A stretch of DNA of 64,000 nucleotides, from contig NZ_CP136423.1 of NCBI RefSeq assembly GCF_034356035.1, positions 1,054,001-1,118,000 on the forward strand, in the 5' to 3' direction. Within the stretch, counting starts at the first letter, position 1, and each line of letters starts with the position of its first letter. Made by a program: the position numbers and the translations under genes. Shown here piece after piece: positions 9,148 to 17,368 of this stretch. The notes under the pieces are model-generated. The model did not search any database. It saw nothing but the letters and a program-made list of their open reading frames with translations, and was not told where the DNA came from. The stretch comes from Blautia hydrogenotrophica DSM 10507. GTDB taxonomy: Bacteria; Bacillota; Clostridia; Lachnospirales; Lachnospiraceae.

Positions 9148-9164
9148 TTGTCTACAATAAACAA
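9148..9164. promoter_or_regulatory. Palindromic operator candidate, copy 1
   Basis: TTGTCTACAATAAACAA is an inverted repeat with one mismatch (arms TTGTCTA and TAAACAA around CAA). The core GTCTAC fits the GntR-family half-site pattern GTM(N)KAC. A flanking T-run plus TATA stretch is shared with the copy at 12507. It lies in the leader of the operon beginning at 9221, and a GntR/FCD regulator is encoded just upstream. Confidence 0.65.
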
Positions 9165-9220
9165 TAGATAAAAATCAAAGAACAAAACTGAGAAGATTAT
9201 AAAAAGAAAGGAGATCATGG

Positions 9221-10345
9221 ATGGAACAAATCGTCAGAGACTTTTTGGAGATGGTGAAGATTGGTGCGGCTTCTGGTGATGAACGGAAAATAGCTGATTA
9301 TATGAAGTCTCATTTGGAAGCGCTGGGTTGTGAGGTCTTTGAAGATGATGCCGGGGCAAAGGTAGGAGGCAACGCCGGGAATGTTTTTGCGTATTTTCCA
9401 GGAGAAATTGAGGGGTGTTTGCTACTATCAGCTCATATGGACCGGGTAAGCAATGGATACGAGATTAGACCGTCCATTGTGGATGGAGAGATTGTCTCAG
9501 ATGGAACCACAATTTTGGCAGCGGATGACGTGTCGGGACTCGCAGTAATTCTGGATGCAGTTCGCAGAATAAAAGCAGGGGGTAAAAGGCATGTTACATT
9601 GGAGATTGTTCTTTCGATTTGTGAAGAAAACGGAATTTTGGGAGCAAGGCTGATGGATTTGTCACGTCTGAGATCACAGATGGGCTACATCATGGATACG
9701 ACTGGGCCTCTGGGACAGTTAGATATAAAAAGGCCATATAAGGCAATGATTGATGTTGAGGTATTGGGAAAGAGAGCTCATGGTGGCAGTCCTGAGAAAG
9801 GCATCAATGCGATTGCTGCTACTTGCCAGATGCTGACAGGGATTCGAGAAGGAAGATTGGATTTTGAGAGCACCTCAAATATAGGAGTTATTCATGGCGG
9901 GCCTAAGGAACCAGGTACTGTCTGTGACAGAGTTTTAGTTCGATGTGAGGCCAGGAGTGTGCAGCAGGAGAAGCTGATGAACTACCTGAGATATTTCGAG
10001 AATTACTGTAGAGAGCACATCAAGGGCACCGGAGCAGAACTTAGGTTCCAGTATGAGATTCAGCATGGAAACGTCTGCTTTTGTGAAGATGATGAGGTCG
10101 TGAAGCTGGCAGCCGAAGAGTTAAAACAAATGGGGGTTGAACCGCAGTTATCTCTGACTATGGAAGGCTGTGATGGAAATATATTCTGTGCGCATGGAAT
10201 TCCGTGTATCAGTGTGGGAATGGGGAATTCCAATGCTCATGCATTGAATGAAAAAGTCAATGTAGAACAGTTGATTCAGTCCGGAGAGCTGACGGAACGT
10301 TTGATTTTGTCATATAGTCAAAAGAGAGAATTGAGAGAAATGTAG
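9221..10345 (+). CDS. M20/M42-type aminopeptidase, peptidase T-like
   Basis: Metallopeptidase of 374 residues. Metal ligands are visible in SAHMDRV, ILAADDVSG and ICEENGILG, and the Gly-rich KRAHGGSPEKGINA lid region follows. The organisation matches PepT-like (YqjE type) tripeptidases. An AAAGGAG site seven bases ahead fixes the ATG at 9221 rather than the out-of-frame ATG at 9217. It is first in the catabolic run and may release free amino acids for the aminotransferase. The ABC ATPase gene follows after 33 bases. Confidence 0.85.
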   Translation: MEQIVRDFLEMVKIGAASGDERKIADYMKSHLEALGCEVFEDDAGAKVGGNAGNVFAYFPGEIEGCLLLSAHMDRVSNGYEIRPSIVDGEIVSDGTTILAADDVSGLAVILDAVRRIKAGGKRHVTLEIVLSICEENGILGARLMDLSRLRSQMGYIMDTTGPLGQLDIKRPYKAMIDVEVLGKRAHGGSPEKGINAIAATCQMLTGIREGRLDFESTSNIGVIHGGPKEPGTVCDRVLVRCEARSVQQEKLMNYLRYFENYCREHIKGTGAELRFQYEIQHGNVCFCEDDEVVKLAAEELKQMGVEPQLSLTMEGCDGNIFCAHGIPCISVGMGNSNAHALNEKVNVEQLIQSGELTERLILSYSQKRELREM

Positions 10346-10378
10346 GAGCATTATGGGGATGATTGGAGGGATGAAGCA

Positions 10379-11140
10379 ATGTTAAGTGTAAAGAATATAT
10401 CTATGCACTTTGGAGGTCTGGTAGCGTTAAACAATGTGAATATGACTGTCAAGGAAGGAGAGATTCGCGGACTGATTGGACCTAATGGTTCTGGAAAGAC
10501 CACTCTGATCAACGTCATTACAGGGTTTTATGCGCCTACGAAGGGGACTGTAGAGATGGGAGAGAATGTGATATCTGGTCGGACGCCAAATCAGGTGGCA
10601 AAAGCAGGATTGTGTCGGACCTTTCAAAACATCAATCTTTTCTCTGAGATGACTGCTTTGGAAAATGTAGTCACGGCTGCCTGTATTCACCAAAAGATTA
10701 ACCTGAGTTCAGCAATTTTCCAGACGAAGGCGTTGAAGCGGCAAGAAAGCCATGTGTATGACAGAGCAAGGGAATTGTTGAAATTCGTGGGACTGGATGG
10801 AAAAGAGAACACAATGGCGACGAATCTTCCCTATGGACAACAGAGGCTTTTGGAGATTGCGAGAGCATTGGCGACAGAGCCCAAACTACTTTTGTTGGAT
10901 GAGCCTGTGGCTGGGATGAATGAACAGGAAAGTGCTGAGGCGGCTGAGCTGGTCCAGAAATTGAGAGAAAATGGAAAGACGATTTTATTAATCGAACACC
11001 ATATGCGTTTTGTAATGTCGTTGTGTGATAGTCTGACCGTCTTAAATTCCGGTGCTGTAATCGCAGAAGGGGTGCCGGAGGAAATTCAGAATAATGAAGA
11101 TGTCATCAATATTTATCTGGGAAAACGGGGTGGAAAATAA
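10379..11140 (+). CDS. Branched-chain amino-acid-type ABC ATPase (LivG-like)
   Basis: ATPase of 253 residues with Walker A GPNGSGKTT, Q-loop FQNINLF, signature LPYGQQRLLEIARAL and Walker B LLLDEPVAGMN. The C-terminal VIAEGVPEEI is typical of LivG. The normal partners (periplasmic protein, LivH and LivM permeases) are absent from this window, and the LivF gene that overlaps its stop by one base is cut short. The ATPase is intact in sequence but has no visible transporter to energise. It may be a vestige, or it may serve permeases encoded elsewhere. Confidence 0.88.
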   Translation: MLSVKNISMHFGGLVALNNVNMTVKEGEIRGLIGPNGSGKTTLINVITGFYAPTKGTVEMGENVISGRTPNQVAKAGLCRTFQNINLFSEMTALENVVTAACIHQKINLSSAIFQTKALKRQESHVYDRARELLKFVGLDGKENTMATNLPYGQQRLLEIARALATEPKLLLLDEPVAGMNEQESAEAAELVQKLRENGKTILLIEHHMRFVMSLCDSLTVLNSGAVIAEGVPEEIQNNEDVINIYLGKRGGK

Positions 11141-11307
11141 TGTTCCTAAAAATTGAGAATCTTAGCTGTCATTACGGTGTTATTCAGGCTTTGCACAATG
11201 TGTCCATTGAAATAGAGAAAAAAGGAATCTATGCGATTATTGGAGCGAACGGAGCAGGGAAGTCTTCTTTAATCAGCAACAGCCAAATGAAACGAGGAGG
11301 AGACAAA
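11140..11307 (+). pseudogene. Truncated LivF ABC ATPase remnant
   Basis: About the first 45 codons of a LivF-type ATPase remain, from the ATG that overlaps the LivG stop through Walker A GANGAGKSS. Homology stops right after the Walker A helix and the reading frame continues without a stop into the aminotransferase gene. The signature, Walker B and switch regions are all missing, so it cannot be a working ATPase. I read this as a deletion that removed the rest of livF and joined its start to the leader of the aminotransferase. Read as one frame the two would give a 450-residue chimera, but the aminotransferase has its own ribosome binding site. Confidence 0.82.
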
Positions 11308-12492
11308 ATGTTAAGTAAAATTGTGAGCAACATCACCCCTTCAGCTACCTGTGAGCTGGAGGGAACCGTCGCTGATCTCAGGCACAAAGGCGTGGACATC
11401 ATAGGGATGAACGCTGGGGAACCGGATTTTCAGACACCGGAAAATATCCAGCGTGCGTGCGAAGCTGCTATGGCAGAGGGAAAAACGAAATATGTCAATG
11501 TGCCGGGAATCATAGAAGTGAGAGAGGCGATTGCAAAGAAGCTTCGGAGAGATAATGGAGTACATTATGAGCCAGATCAGATCTGTGTATCAACCGGAGC
11601 GAAACAAGCTTTGAACAATGCAGTATTGGCGGTGACAAATCCAGGGGATGAGGTCATTATTCCGATACCAGGCTGGGTCAGCTACGTGGAAATTGTAAAG
11701 CTGGTGGGAGGGGTTCCAGTCTGTGTGGAATGCAGACCGGATTATCAGCTAGATTTGGAAAAAATCGAAAAGGCAATCACCCCAAGAACAGCAGCAATTT
11801 TAATCAACACGCCAAATAATCCGACAGGAGCCGTGTACTCGAGGAAAAGTCTTGAAAAGTTAGCTGAACTGGCAGCGGAGCATGATTTTTATATTATCTC
11901 TGATGAGGTGTACGAAAAACTGATTTATGGAGACACAAAACATGAGTGTGTGGCTTCATTTTCAGAGACAGCCTATGAGCACACGATTCTGATCAATGGA
12001 ATGTCAAAGGCATACTGCATGACCGGGTGGAGAATCGGCTATACGGCGGCACCGAAGGAAATCGCACAGGGAATCAATGCTATCCAGGGACATACCACCT
12101 CGAACAGCACCACTTTTGTGCAGTGGGCGGCAGTGGAGGCTTTGGAGAACAATGATGAGACGATCAAAGCCATGGTAAAAGAGTTTTCGAAGAGAAAAGA
12201 CTATGCCTATGGGCGTTTGGTAAGAATGGAAGGGATAAAATGCAACAATGTGGATGGAGCGTTTTATCTGCTGCCGGATATCAGCTACTATTTCGGCAAG
12301 AGATATGGAGAACAGCAGATCAGAGATTCTTTTGATTTCTGCAATTATATTCTCAATGAGGCTCATGTGGCGATTGTGCCGGGAGCGGCATTTTATGCAC
12401 CAAATACTGTACGGATAGCCTATACGAATTCTATGGATAAAATTGTAGAAGGTATGAATCGGATAGAAACTGCGTTGAGAAAGTTAAAATAA
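11308..12492 (+). CDS. Class I/II pyridoxal-phosphate aminotransferase (AspB-like)
   Basis: Aminotransferase of 394 residues. The start ATG at 11308 is set by GAGGAGGA seven bases ahead, although the frame is open further upstream into the LivF remnant. Motifs include NTPNNPTGAVY, the cofactor Asp in IISDEVYE, the Schiff-base Lys in MSKAYCMTGWRIG, and the C-terminal Arg in NTVRIAYTNS. It belongs to the aspartate/aromatic aminotransferase group Ib. With the 2-oxoacid oxidoreductase that follows, it probably converts an amino acid to the 2-oxoacid substrate, with 2-oxoglutarate or pyruvate as amino acceptor. Confidence 0.9.
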   Translation: MLSKIVSNITPSATCELEGTVADLRHKGVDIIGMNAGEPDFQTPENIQRACEAAMAEGKTKYVNVPGIIEVREAIAKKLRRDNGVHYEPDQICVSTGAKQALNNAVLAVTNPGDEVIIPIPGWVSYVEIVKLVGGVPVCVECRPDYQLDLEKIEKAITPRTAAILINTPNNPTGAVYSRKSLEKLAELAAEHDFYIISDEVYEKLIYGDTKHECVASFSETAYEHTILINGMSKAYCMTGWRIGYTAAPKEIAQGINAIQGHTTSNSTTFVQWAAVEALENNDETIKAMVKEFSKRKDYAYGRLVRMEGIKCNNVDGAFYLLPDISYYFGKRYGEQQIRDSFDFCNYILNEAHVAIVPGAAFYAPNTVRIAYTNSMDKIVEGMNRIETALRKLK

Positions 12493-12506
12493 TTTTTTAA
12501 TATATT

Positions 12507-12523
12507 TTGTCTACAATAGACAA
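12507..12523. promoter_or_regulatory. Palindromic operator candidate, copy 2 (perfect)
   Basis: TTGTCTA-CAA-TAGACAA is a perfect inverted repeat with seven-base arms, located 18 bases before the oxidoreductase alpha-subunit start. It differs from the copy at 9148 by one base, and both are preceded by a run of T and a TATA-rich stretch. The position over the leader of the oxidoreductase genes suggests separate control of that half of the run. Confidence 0.7.
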
Positions 12524-12541
12524 AAAGAGAGGAGAAAAACT

Positions 12542-13696
12542 ATGCCAATTACAACTGCATCACGAAACAGGGTGATGACGGGGGTCCATTTTATGCTGGG
12601 CAATTACGCCTTGGTAGAAGGAGCGATCAGCGCCGGCTGTGATTTTTTCGGCGGTTATCCCATCACCCCGGCGAACGAAATTTCGGAGAGAATGTCACAA
12701 AGGCTGCCGCAGGTAGGCGGAAAATTTGTTCAGGGAGAGGACGAACTGTGTTCGATCTACGCCTGTGCCGGAGCGTCCCTGGCAGGTGGAAAAGTCATGA
12801 CGGCAACGGCGAGTGCAGGTTACAACTATATGCAGGAGGGACTGGGCTATTGTTACGCGATTGAGGCACCGGTGGTGGTAGCAGACGTACAGCGTTGTAG
12901 AGGTGAAAATTATGCCAGTCAAGCCGATGTCTATCAGATGAGATATGGGGCCAGCGGCGATTATGAGGCGATTGTCGTGTGTCCATCGTCAGTTCAGGAG
13001 CTTTACGATTATACGATCTGGGCATTTAATCTGGCGGAGGAATACCGCAATCCGGTAATTATTATGTCTGAGACGACGATCGCACTGATGAGAGAACGTC
13101 TGGATATACCGAAGGCAGAGGACATTTCTATTTTTAACAGGAAGTACACGACGAAGTCACCAGAAGAATATCTACCATTTGCGGCGCCGGAAAATGGATG
13201 TCCTGAGATGGCTCCTCTGGGAGAAGGATACCACACGATCTATTCACTGAACCCTCACGATGAGAGAGGTGATATCGAGTGGGACCCGGTTGTCTTTGAT
13301 AAGTTATACAAAAGAGTCTGCGGAAAAATCACAGAGAATAAGGACAAAATCTGTAGGACAGAGAGCTATATGATGGAGGATGCCCAGTATGCGATTGTTA
13401 CTTATGGAAGTGAGGTAAGACCTTCCATGGAGGCAGCACAGATGGCCAGAGAGTGCGGAATTAAGATGGGAGTCTTAAAGCTCTGCAACGTATGGCCTGT
13501 GCCGGAGAAAGCGATCCATGAAGTAGCCGGGAACGTATCTAAGATTTTTGCAGTGGAGATGAATATGGGAAAATACGTGCGTGAAATCGAACGCGCAGCG
13601 TCTGGAAAATGCCAGGTACTCCCCGTGACAAAGAACTTAGGTCTGGTACATACAGGGCTGGAGATTCTAGAAGAGATTAAAAAGGGGGTAAAGTAA
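12542..13696 (+). CDS. korA: 2-oxoacid:ferredoxin oxidoreductase, alpha subunit (KorA-like)
   Basis: Subunit of 384 residues containing the pyrimidine-binding TPP half and the transketolase-C-like domain. GGYPITPANEISE, QGEDELCSIYACAGASLAGGK and the C-terminal GVLKLCNVWPVP segment match KorA/VorB-type alpha subunits. GAGAGGAG stands ahead of the ATG at 12542. The complex oxidatively decarboxylates a 2-oxoacid to acyl-CoA, reducing ferredoxin. The next gene starts one base after its stop. Which 2-oxoacid is used cannot be decided from sequence; the succinyl-CoA-synthetase-like genes favour 2-oxoglutarate. Confidence 0.87.
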   Translation: MPITTASRNRVMTGVHFMLGNYALVEGAISAGCDFFGGYPITPANEISERMSQRLPQVGGKFVQGEDELCSIYACAGASLAGGKVMTATASAGYNYMQEGLGYCYAIEAPVVVADVQRCRGENYASQADVYQMRYGASGDYEAIVVCPSSVQELYDYTIWAFNLAEEYRNPVIIMSETTIALMRERLDIPKAEDISIFNRKYTTKSPEEYLPFAAPENGCPEMAPLGEGYHTIYSLNPHDERGDIEWDPVVFDKLYKRVCGKITENKDKICRTESYMMEDAQYAIVTYGSEVRPSMEAAQMARECGIKMGVLKLCNVWPVPEKAIHEVAGNVSKIFAVEMNMGKYVREIERAASGKCQVLPVTKNLGLVHTGLEILEEIKKGVK

Positions 13697-13697
13697 A

Positions 13698-14507
13698 ATG
13701 AGTGTACAGAAAGAAAATCCCAGAAGAAGGTTTTTAAGACCGGAGAAACTGCCTCATTTTTTCTGTTCAGGCTGTGGTTGCGGGCAGGTTTTAAATTACT
13801 ATACCCAGGCACTAGAGGAGTTGAATATGGACCCTGAATATATGGTCCATATCGGTGGAGTTGGTTGTACGGCACGTATTCCGGTTTATTTAAAGACAGA
13901 TATGTTTCACGGTGTCCATGGGAGGACTTTGGGCTGGGCGACTGGAGTTAAGATGATGCGGCCAGATGTTCCGGTGGTGATCTTTGCAGGTGATGGAGAT
14001 GTGTCTTCCATAGGAGGGAATCATCTGATTCATGCGGCAAGAAGAAACCTAGACGTTACAGTGGTTATGGTGAATAATCTGAACTTTGCAATGACTGGAG
14101 GACAGGTAGCTCCCACGACCCCGGAAGACAGCAGGACAATGACCACTCCGTATGGAAGTGCGGAACCTAGATTTGATGTCTGCGAACTGGTAAAAGCAGC
14201 AGGTGCCACCCATGTGGAGCGCTGGACGACAGCTCAGCCTGCACAGTGCAAAAAGGCCATGGAGCGGGCGCTTACCCATAAAGGGTTTTCACTGATTGAG
14301 ATTGTCTCTCAGTGCCCGACGCATTTTGGAAGGTATGCCTTGAAGACCGGCGACCCCAACGCTGTTCTGGAATGGATTAAGGGTTACACCTACACAGATG
14401 CGCAGGCAAAGAAGATGTCTCCAGAGGAACTGGAAGGTAAGCTCCGCTGCGGCCAGTATATCTGCGTGGAGAAACCTGTCTATGCGGGAACAACCAATAT
14501 GATGTGA
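13698..14507 (+). CDS. korB: 2-oxoacid:ferredoxin oxidoreductase, beta subunit (KorB-like)
   Basis: Subunit of 269 residues that binds thiamine diphosphate and, in this family, a 4Fe-4S cluster. The N-terminal CSGCGCGQ gives cluster cysteines, and the TPP/Mg motif runs from GDGDVSSIGGNH to NNLNFAMTGGQ. A further conserved Cys is in EIVSQCPTHFG. It is tightly packed between alpha and gamma subunits. Length agrees with the family. Confidence 0.9.
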   Translation: MSVQKENPRRRFLRPEKLPHFFCSGCGCGQVLNYYTQALEELNMDPEYMVHIGGVGCTARIPVYLKTDMFHGVHGRTLGWATGVKMMRPDVPVVIFAGDGDVSSIGGNHLIHAARRNLDVTVVMVNNLNFAMTGGQVAPTTPEDSRTMTTPYGSAEPRFDVCELVKAAGATHVERWTTAQPAQCKKAMERALTHKGFSLIEIVSQCPTHFGRYALKTGDPNAVLEWIKGYTYTDAQAKKMSPEELEGKLRCGQYICVEKPVYAGTTNMM

Positions 14508-14519
14508 GGAGGAAAAGGC

Positions 14520-15080
14520 ATGTTAGCATATCCACAGAAAATCAGCCTGTGCGGCTTTGGCGGTCAGGGAATCATTCTTTCTGCGGTCATTTTAGGGACG
14601 ACAGCTGTGACAAAAGGAGATCTTTACGCAGTTCAGACGCAATCTTATGGTTCTGAGGCCAGAGGAGGACAATGCCAGGCAGAATTGATTATTGACAAGG
14701 AACCGATTAATTCTCCCATCGCGGAGACAAAAAATCTGCTCGTAGCGCTGTTTCAGACCGCTTACGAGAAATATATTGAGACCTTAGATGAGGAAGGGTA
14801 TCTAGTCATTGACCCCCAACTGGTGACGAAGATTACCCGTCCCATTAGACATACCTTCGAACTTCCCGCCACCCAAATCGCGGTGGACTTAGGAAACCGA
14901 ATGGCTGCCAATATGGTGGTCTTAGGTTTCCTAAGTGAAGCGTTAGGAATTATCAAAAGGGAAGATCTTTTGGAAGTGGTAAAAGAAAATGTGGCAGAGC
15001 GCTTTGTGGAATTGAATTTCAAAGCGGTGGATGCCGGGATCGCTTATGCCAAGGAACACAATTTGTATGCTGACAAGTAA
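14520..15080 (+). CDS. korC: 2-oxoacid:ferredoxin oxidoreductase, gamma subunit (KorC-like)
   Basis: Subunit of 186 residues with the characteristic GFGGQGIILSAVILG CoA-interacting start and YGSEARGGQCQAEL, both hallmark gamma-subunit segments. GAGGAGG lies six bases ahead of the ATG. Together with alpha, beta and the small ferredoxin at 17151 it makes the four-subunit form of the enzyme, with the ferredoxin displaced behind the ligase genes. Confidence 0.9.
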   Translation: MLAYPQKISLCGFGGQGIILSAVILGTTAVTKGDLYAVQTQSYGSEARGGQCQAELIIDKEPINSPIAETKNLLVALFQTAYEKYIETLDEEGYLVIDPQLVTKITRPIRHTFELPATQIAVDLGNRMAANMVVLGFLSEALGIIKREDLLEVVKENVAERFVELNFKAVDAGIAYAKEHNLYADK

Positions 15081-15101
15081 AAGCTGAAAAAGGAGAGGAC
15101 T

Positions 15102-16223
15102 ATGGATTTATTTGAGTATGAAGGAAAGCAGCTGATGAGGCAGTTTGAGATTCCGGTTCCCGAAAGCTGTCTGATTACCGATTCAGAAGCGACGCCGCCG
15201 ATGCCTTATCCTTTTGTGCTGAAAGCCCAAGTGATGACAGGGGGCAGAGGAAAAGCCGGGGGAGTAAAGGTTTGTGCAGATGAGAGGGAGTTTGAAATCC
15301 ATAAGAAGAATATTCTGAATATGGAGATCAAAAACCATCGTGTACATGGCCTTTTGGCGGAGCAAATGGTGAAGGCGAAAAGAGAATTGTACCTTTCGAT
15401 CACCCTGCAAGGGGTATCAAAACCAACTCTAATAGCCAGCAGGATGGGAGGAATGGACATTGAACAGATATCAAGAGAAACCCCGGATGAAATTGTAAAG
15501 ATGGAGATTGACCCATTTACCGGACTGAAAGGATATCAAAAAAAGTATCTGGCGAAGAGGCTGGAGATTGAGGATAAGCAGGACTTTTATCAATTTATCG
15601 GAAAAGTGGAGCGTGCGTTTTTTGACACAGGGGCCAAACTGGTAGAAATCAATCCACTGGGCGTGGTGGATGGCAGACTGATGGCTATGGATTCCAAATT
15701 TTCTCTAGACGACCATGTTAAGAAAATGCAAGGGACTGTAGAGCAATTGGAGAAGGACCGGGAGAAACTCTATAGGTATCAGGCACCGGAAAAAGAAATG
15801 ACGACAATTACTTATGTCCCATTAGACGGAGACATCGGATTGATTTCAGACGGAGCAGGTACCGGCATGCTGACCTTAGACCTGCTGAATGATGAAGGAC
15901 TTCATGTGGCGTCGTTCTGTGAATTGGGAGGGATGACGACGGAAGAGGTCATGTACCGTGCGATGGATTTGACTTTGACTGGACATCCACAGATCAAAGG
16001 GGTGCTGATTGTCTTGATCGGAGGCTTTAACCGGATGGACAACATGGCTCTCGGAATTACAAAGTATGTCAAAGAGCATCAGGTAAAGATTCCTATCTAT
16101 ACCAGAATGTGCGGAACCATGGAAGAAGTAGGATTAAAAACTATGGAAGCTGCGGGAATGAGTACATACAACGTATTGACAGAGACTGTAAAAGATCTGG
16201 CTAAGACAGTGAAGGAGGGATGA
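15102..16223 (+). CDS. sucC: Succinyl-CoA synthetase-like beta subunit (ATP-grasp, ADP-forming)
   Basis: Subunit of 373 residues. It starts MDLFEYEGKQL, as in SucC; the ATP-grasp fold follows with KAQVMTGGRGKAGGVK, the metal-binding segment VEINPLGVVDG and the ligase domain with GDIGLISDGAGTG. AAGGAGAGG precedes the ATG. In the ADP-forming direction the enzyme turns acyl-CoA plus ADP and phosphate into acid, CoA and ATP. Placement between oxidoreductase subunits argues for this energy-conserving role and not for a TCA cycle one; no other TCA cycle gene is nearby. The usual substrate would be succinyl-CoA, but related acyl-CoAs are possible. Confidence 0.85.
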   Translation: MDLFEYEGKQLMRQFEIPVPESCLITDSEATPPMPYPFVLKAQVMTGGRGKAGGVKVCADEREFEIHKKNILNMEIKNHRVHGLLAEQMVKAKRELYLSITLQGVSKPTLIASRMGGMDIEQISRETPDEIVKMEIDPFTGLKGYQKKYLAKRLEIEDKQDFYQFIGKVERAFFDTGAKLVEINPLGVVDGRLMAMDSKFSLDDHVKKMQGTVEQLEKDREKLYRYQAPEKEMTTITYVPLDGDIGLISDGAGTGMLTLDLLNDEGLHVASFCELGGMTTEEVMYRAMDLTLTGHPQIKGVLIVLIGGFNRMDNMALGITKYVKEHQVKIPIYTRMCGTMEEVGLKTMEAAGMSTYNVLTETVKDLAKTVKEG

Positions 16224-16226
16224 GCC

Positions 16227-17096
16227 ATGGCAATTTTAATAGGGAAAGAGACCAAGGTTTTGGTTCAGGCCATCACTGGAAAGTCCGGTTCTTTGCAGAC
16301 GAAGGTGATGCTGGATGCGGGAACGAAGATTGTGGCAGGTGTGACTCCAGGAAAAGGCGGTCAGGAAGTCCATGGAGTTCCTGTCTACGACTATATCAGT
16401 GAGGCGAAAAAGGAACATGATTTTGATACAGTAATCAGCTTTGTGCCGCCGGCGGCAGCAAAGGACTCCTGTTTTGAGGCCATTGACGCAGGGATTCGTC
16501 TGTTGGTTCTGACCACTGAGGAAATTGCGCTTCAGGATGTGGTGGAGATTATCGCGTACGCGAAAGCACATGGGACGACTCTGGTAGGACCGGGGTGCGC
16601 AGGAGTGATCGCCCCGGGAACTTGCAAGGTGGGAGCTCATCCAGTTCGCTTCTTCTGTCCTGGCCAGGTGGGGGTTGTCTCAAAGAGTGGAGCCTTATCC
16701 TATGAGATCGGAAAGACGCTGACAGACAATGGAATCGGGCAGTCTGGTGTTGTGGCAATCGGTGGAGGGCCTATCTGGGGATTTACCCAAAGAGATGCCA
16801 TTGAATTGTATGAAGAAGACCCGGATACGAAAGTGATTGTATTGTTGGGGGAGATCGGAGGAGGTTCCGAGGAGGAAGCAGCTGCATATATCAAAGCGCA
16901 TGTGACAAAACCGGTGGTGTCCTTGATTGTCGGCAGAAATGCACCTCAAGGAAAGAGCCTTGGACATGCAGGTGCAATTGTCAGCGGCAATGTGGGAACG
17001 GCGAAAACGAAAATAGAAGCTTTGCAAGACGCGGGGGTACACGTGGTAAAAAATCCCGTGGAGATGGTAAAGGTGATTCGAGCATTGCTTTCATGA
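16227..17096 (+). CDS. sucD: Succinyl-CoA synthetase-like alpha subunit
   Basis: Subunit of 289 residues. The CoA-binding Rossmann region (ITGKSGSLQTK), GPGCAGVIAPG, and the phosphohistidine loop GHAGAIVSG with His247 are all present. GEIGGGSEEEAAAYI matches SucD closely. A segment that reads GGDPIPG in typical SucD appears as GGGPIWGF (from about residue 179), near the active site, which hints at altered substrate preference. It begins three bases after the beta-subunit stop. Length agrees with the family. Confidence 0.87.
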   Translation: MAILIGKETKVLVQAITGKSGSLQTKVMLDAGTKIVAGVTPGKGGQEVHGVPVYDYISEAKKEHDFDTVISFVPPAAAKDSCFEAIDAGIRLLVLTTEEIALQDVVEIIAYAKAHGTTLVGPGCAGVIAPGTCKVGAHPVRFFCPGQVGVVSKSGALSYEIGKTLTDNGIGQSGVVAIGGGPIWGFTQRDAIELYEEDPDTKVIVLLGEIGGGSEEEAAAYIKAHVTKPVVSLIVGRNAPQGKSLGHAGAIVSGNVGTAKTKIEALQDAGVHVVKNPVEMVKVIRALLS

Positions 17097-17150
17097 TGCA
17101 AGAGCTGCTGTAAAAGGCGGCTCGCCAGAAAAGTAGAAAGGATGAAAATT

Positions 17151-17351
17151 ATGGCAGTATATATCGATCAGGAATTGTGCAAAAGCTGCAAGATCTGCAT
17201 CAATACCTGTCCTAAAAATGTGTATGCGATCACACATAAGGTGAATAAGAAAGGATATAACTACGTGGAGGCTGTGCGGGAAGCAGATTGTATTGCCTGT
17301 CATAAGTGTGAGATATCCTGTCCGGATTTTGTTATTCATATCGAAAAATAG
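17151..17351 (+). CDS. korD: Small 2[4Fe-4S] ferredoxin, delta subunit (KorD-like)
   Basis: Protein of 66 residues with two cluster motifs, CKSCKICINTCP and CIACHKCEISCP. I chose ATG 17151 because GAAAGGA lies eight bases ahead; the ATG at 17142 is too close to that site. It very probably completes the four-subunit 2-oxoacid oxidoreductase, passing electrons to free ferredoxin. Its position behind the ligase genes differs from the common order in which it precedes alpha. Confidence 0.88.
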   Translation: MAVYIDQELCKSCKICINTCPKNVYAITHKVNKKGYNYVEAVREADCIACHKCEISCPDFVIHIEK

Positions 17352-17368
17352 GAAAGGAGCTCGACAAG

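Noticed and set aside
11140..12492. A single 450-residue ABC-ATPase/aminotransferase fusion
   Set aside because: The ATPase part has no signature or Walker B, and a strong ribosome binding site plus ATG lies at the exact start of the aminotransferase homology. A scar is simpler than a functional fusion.
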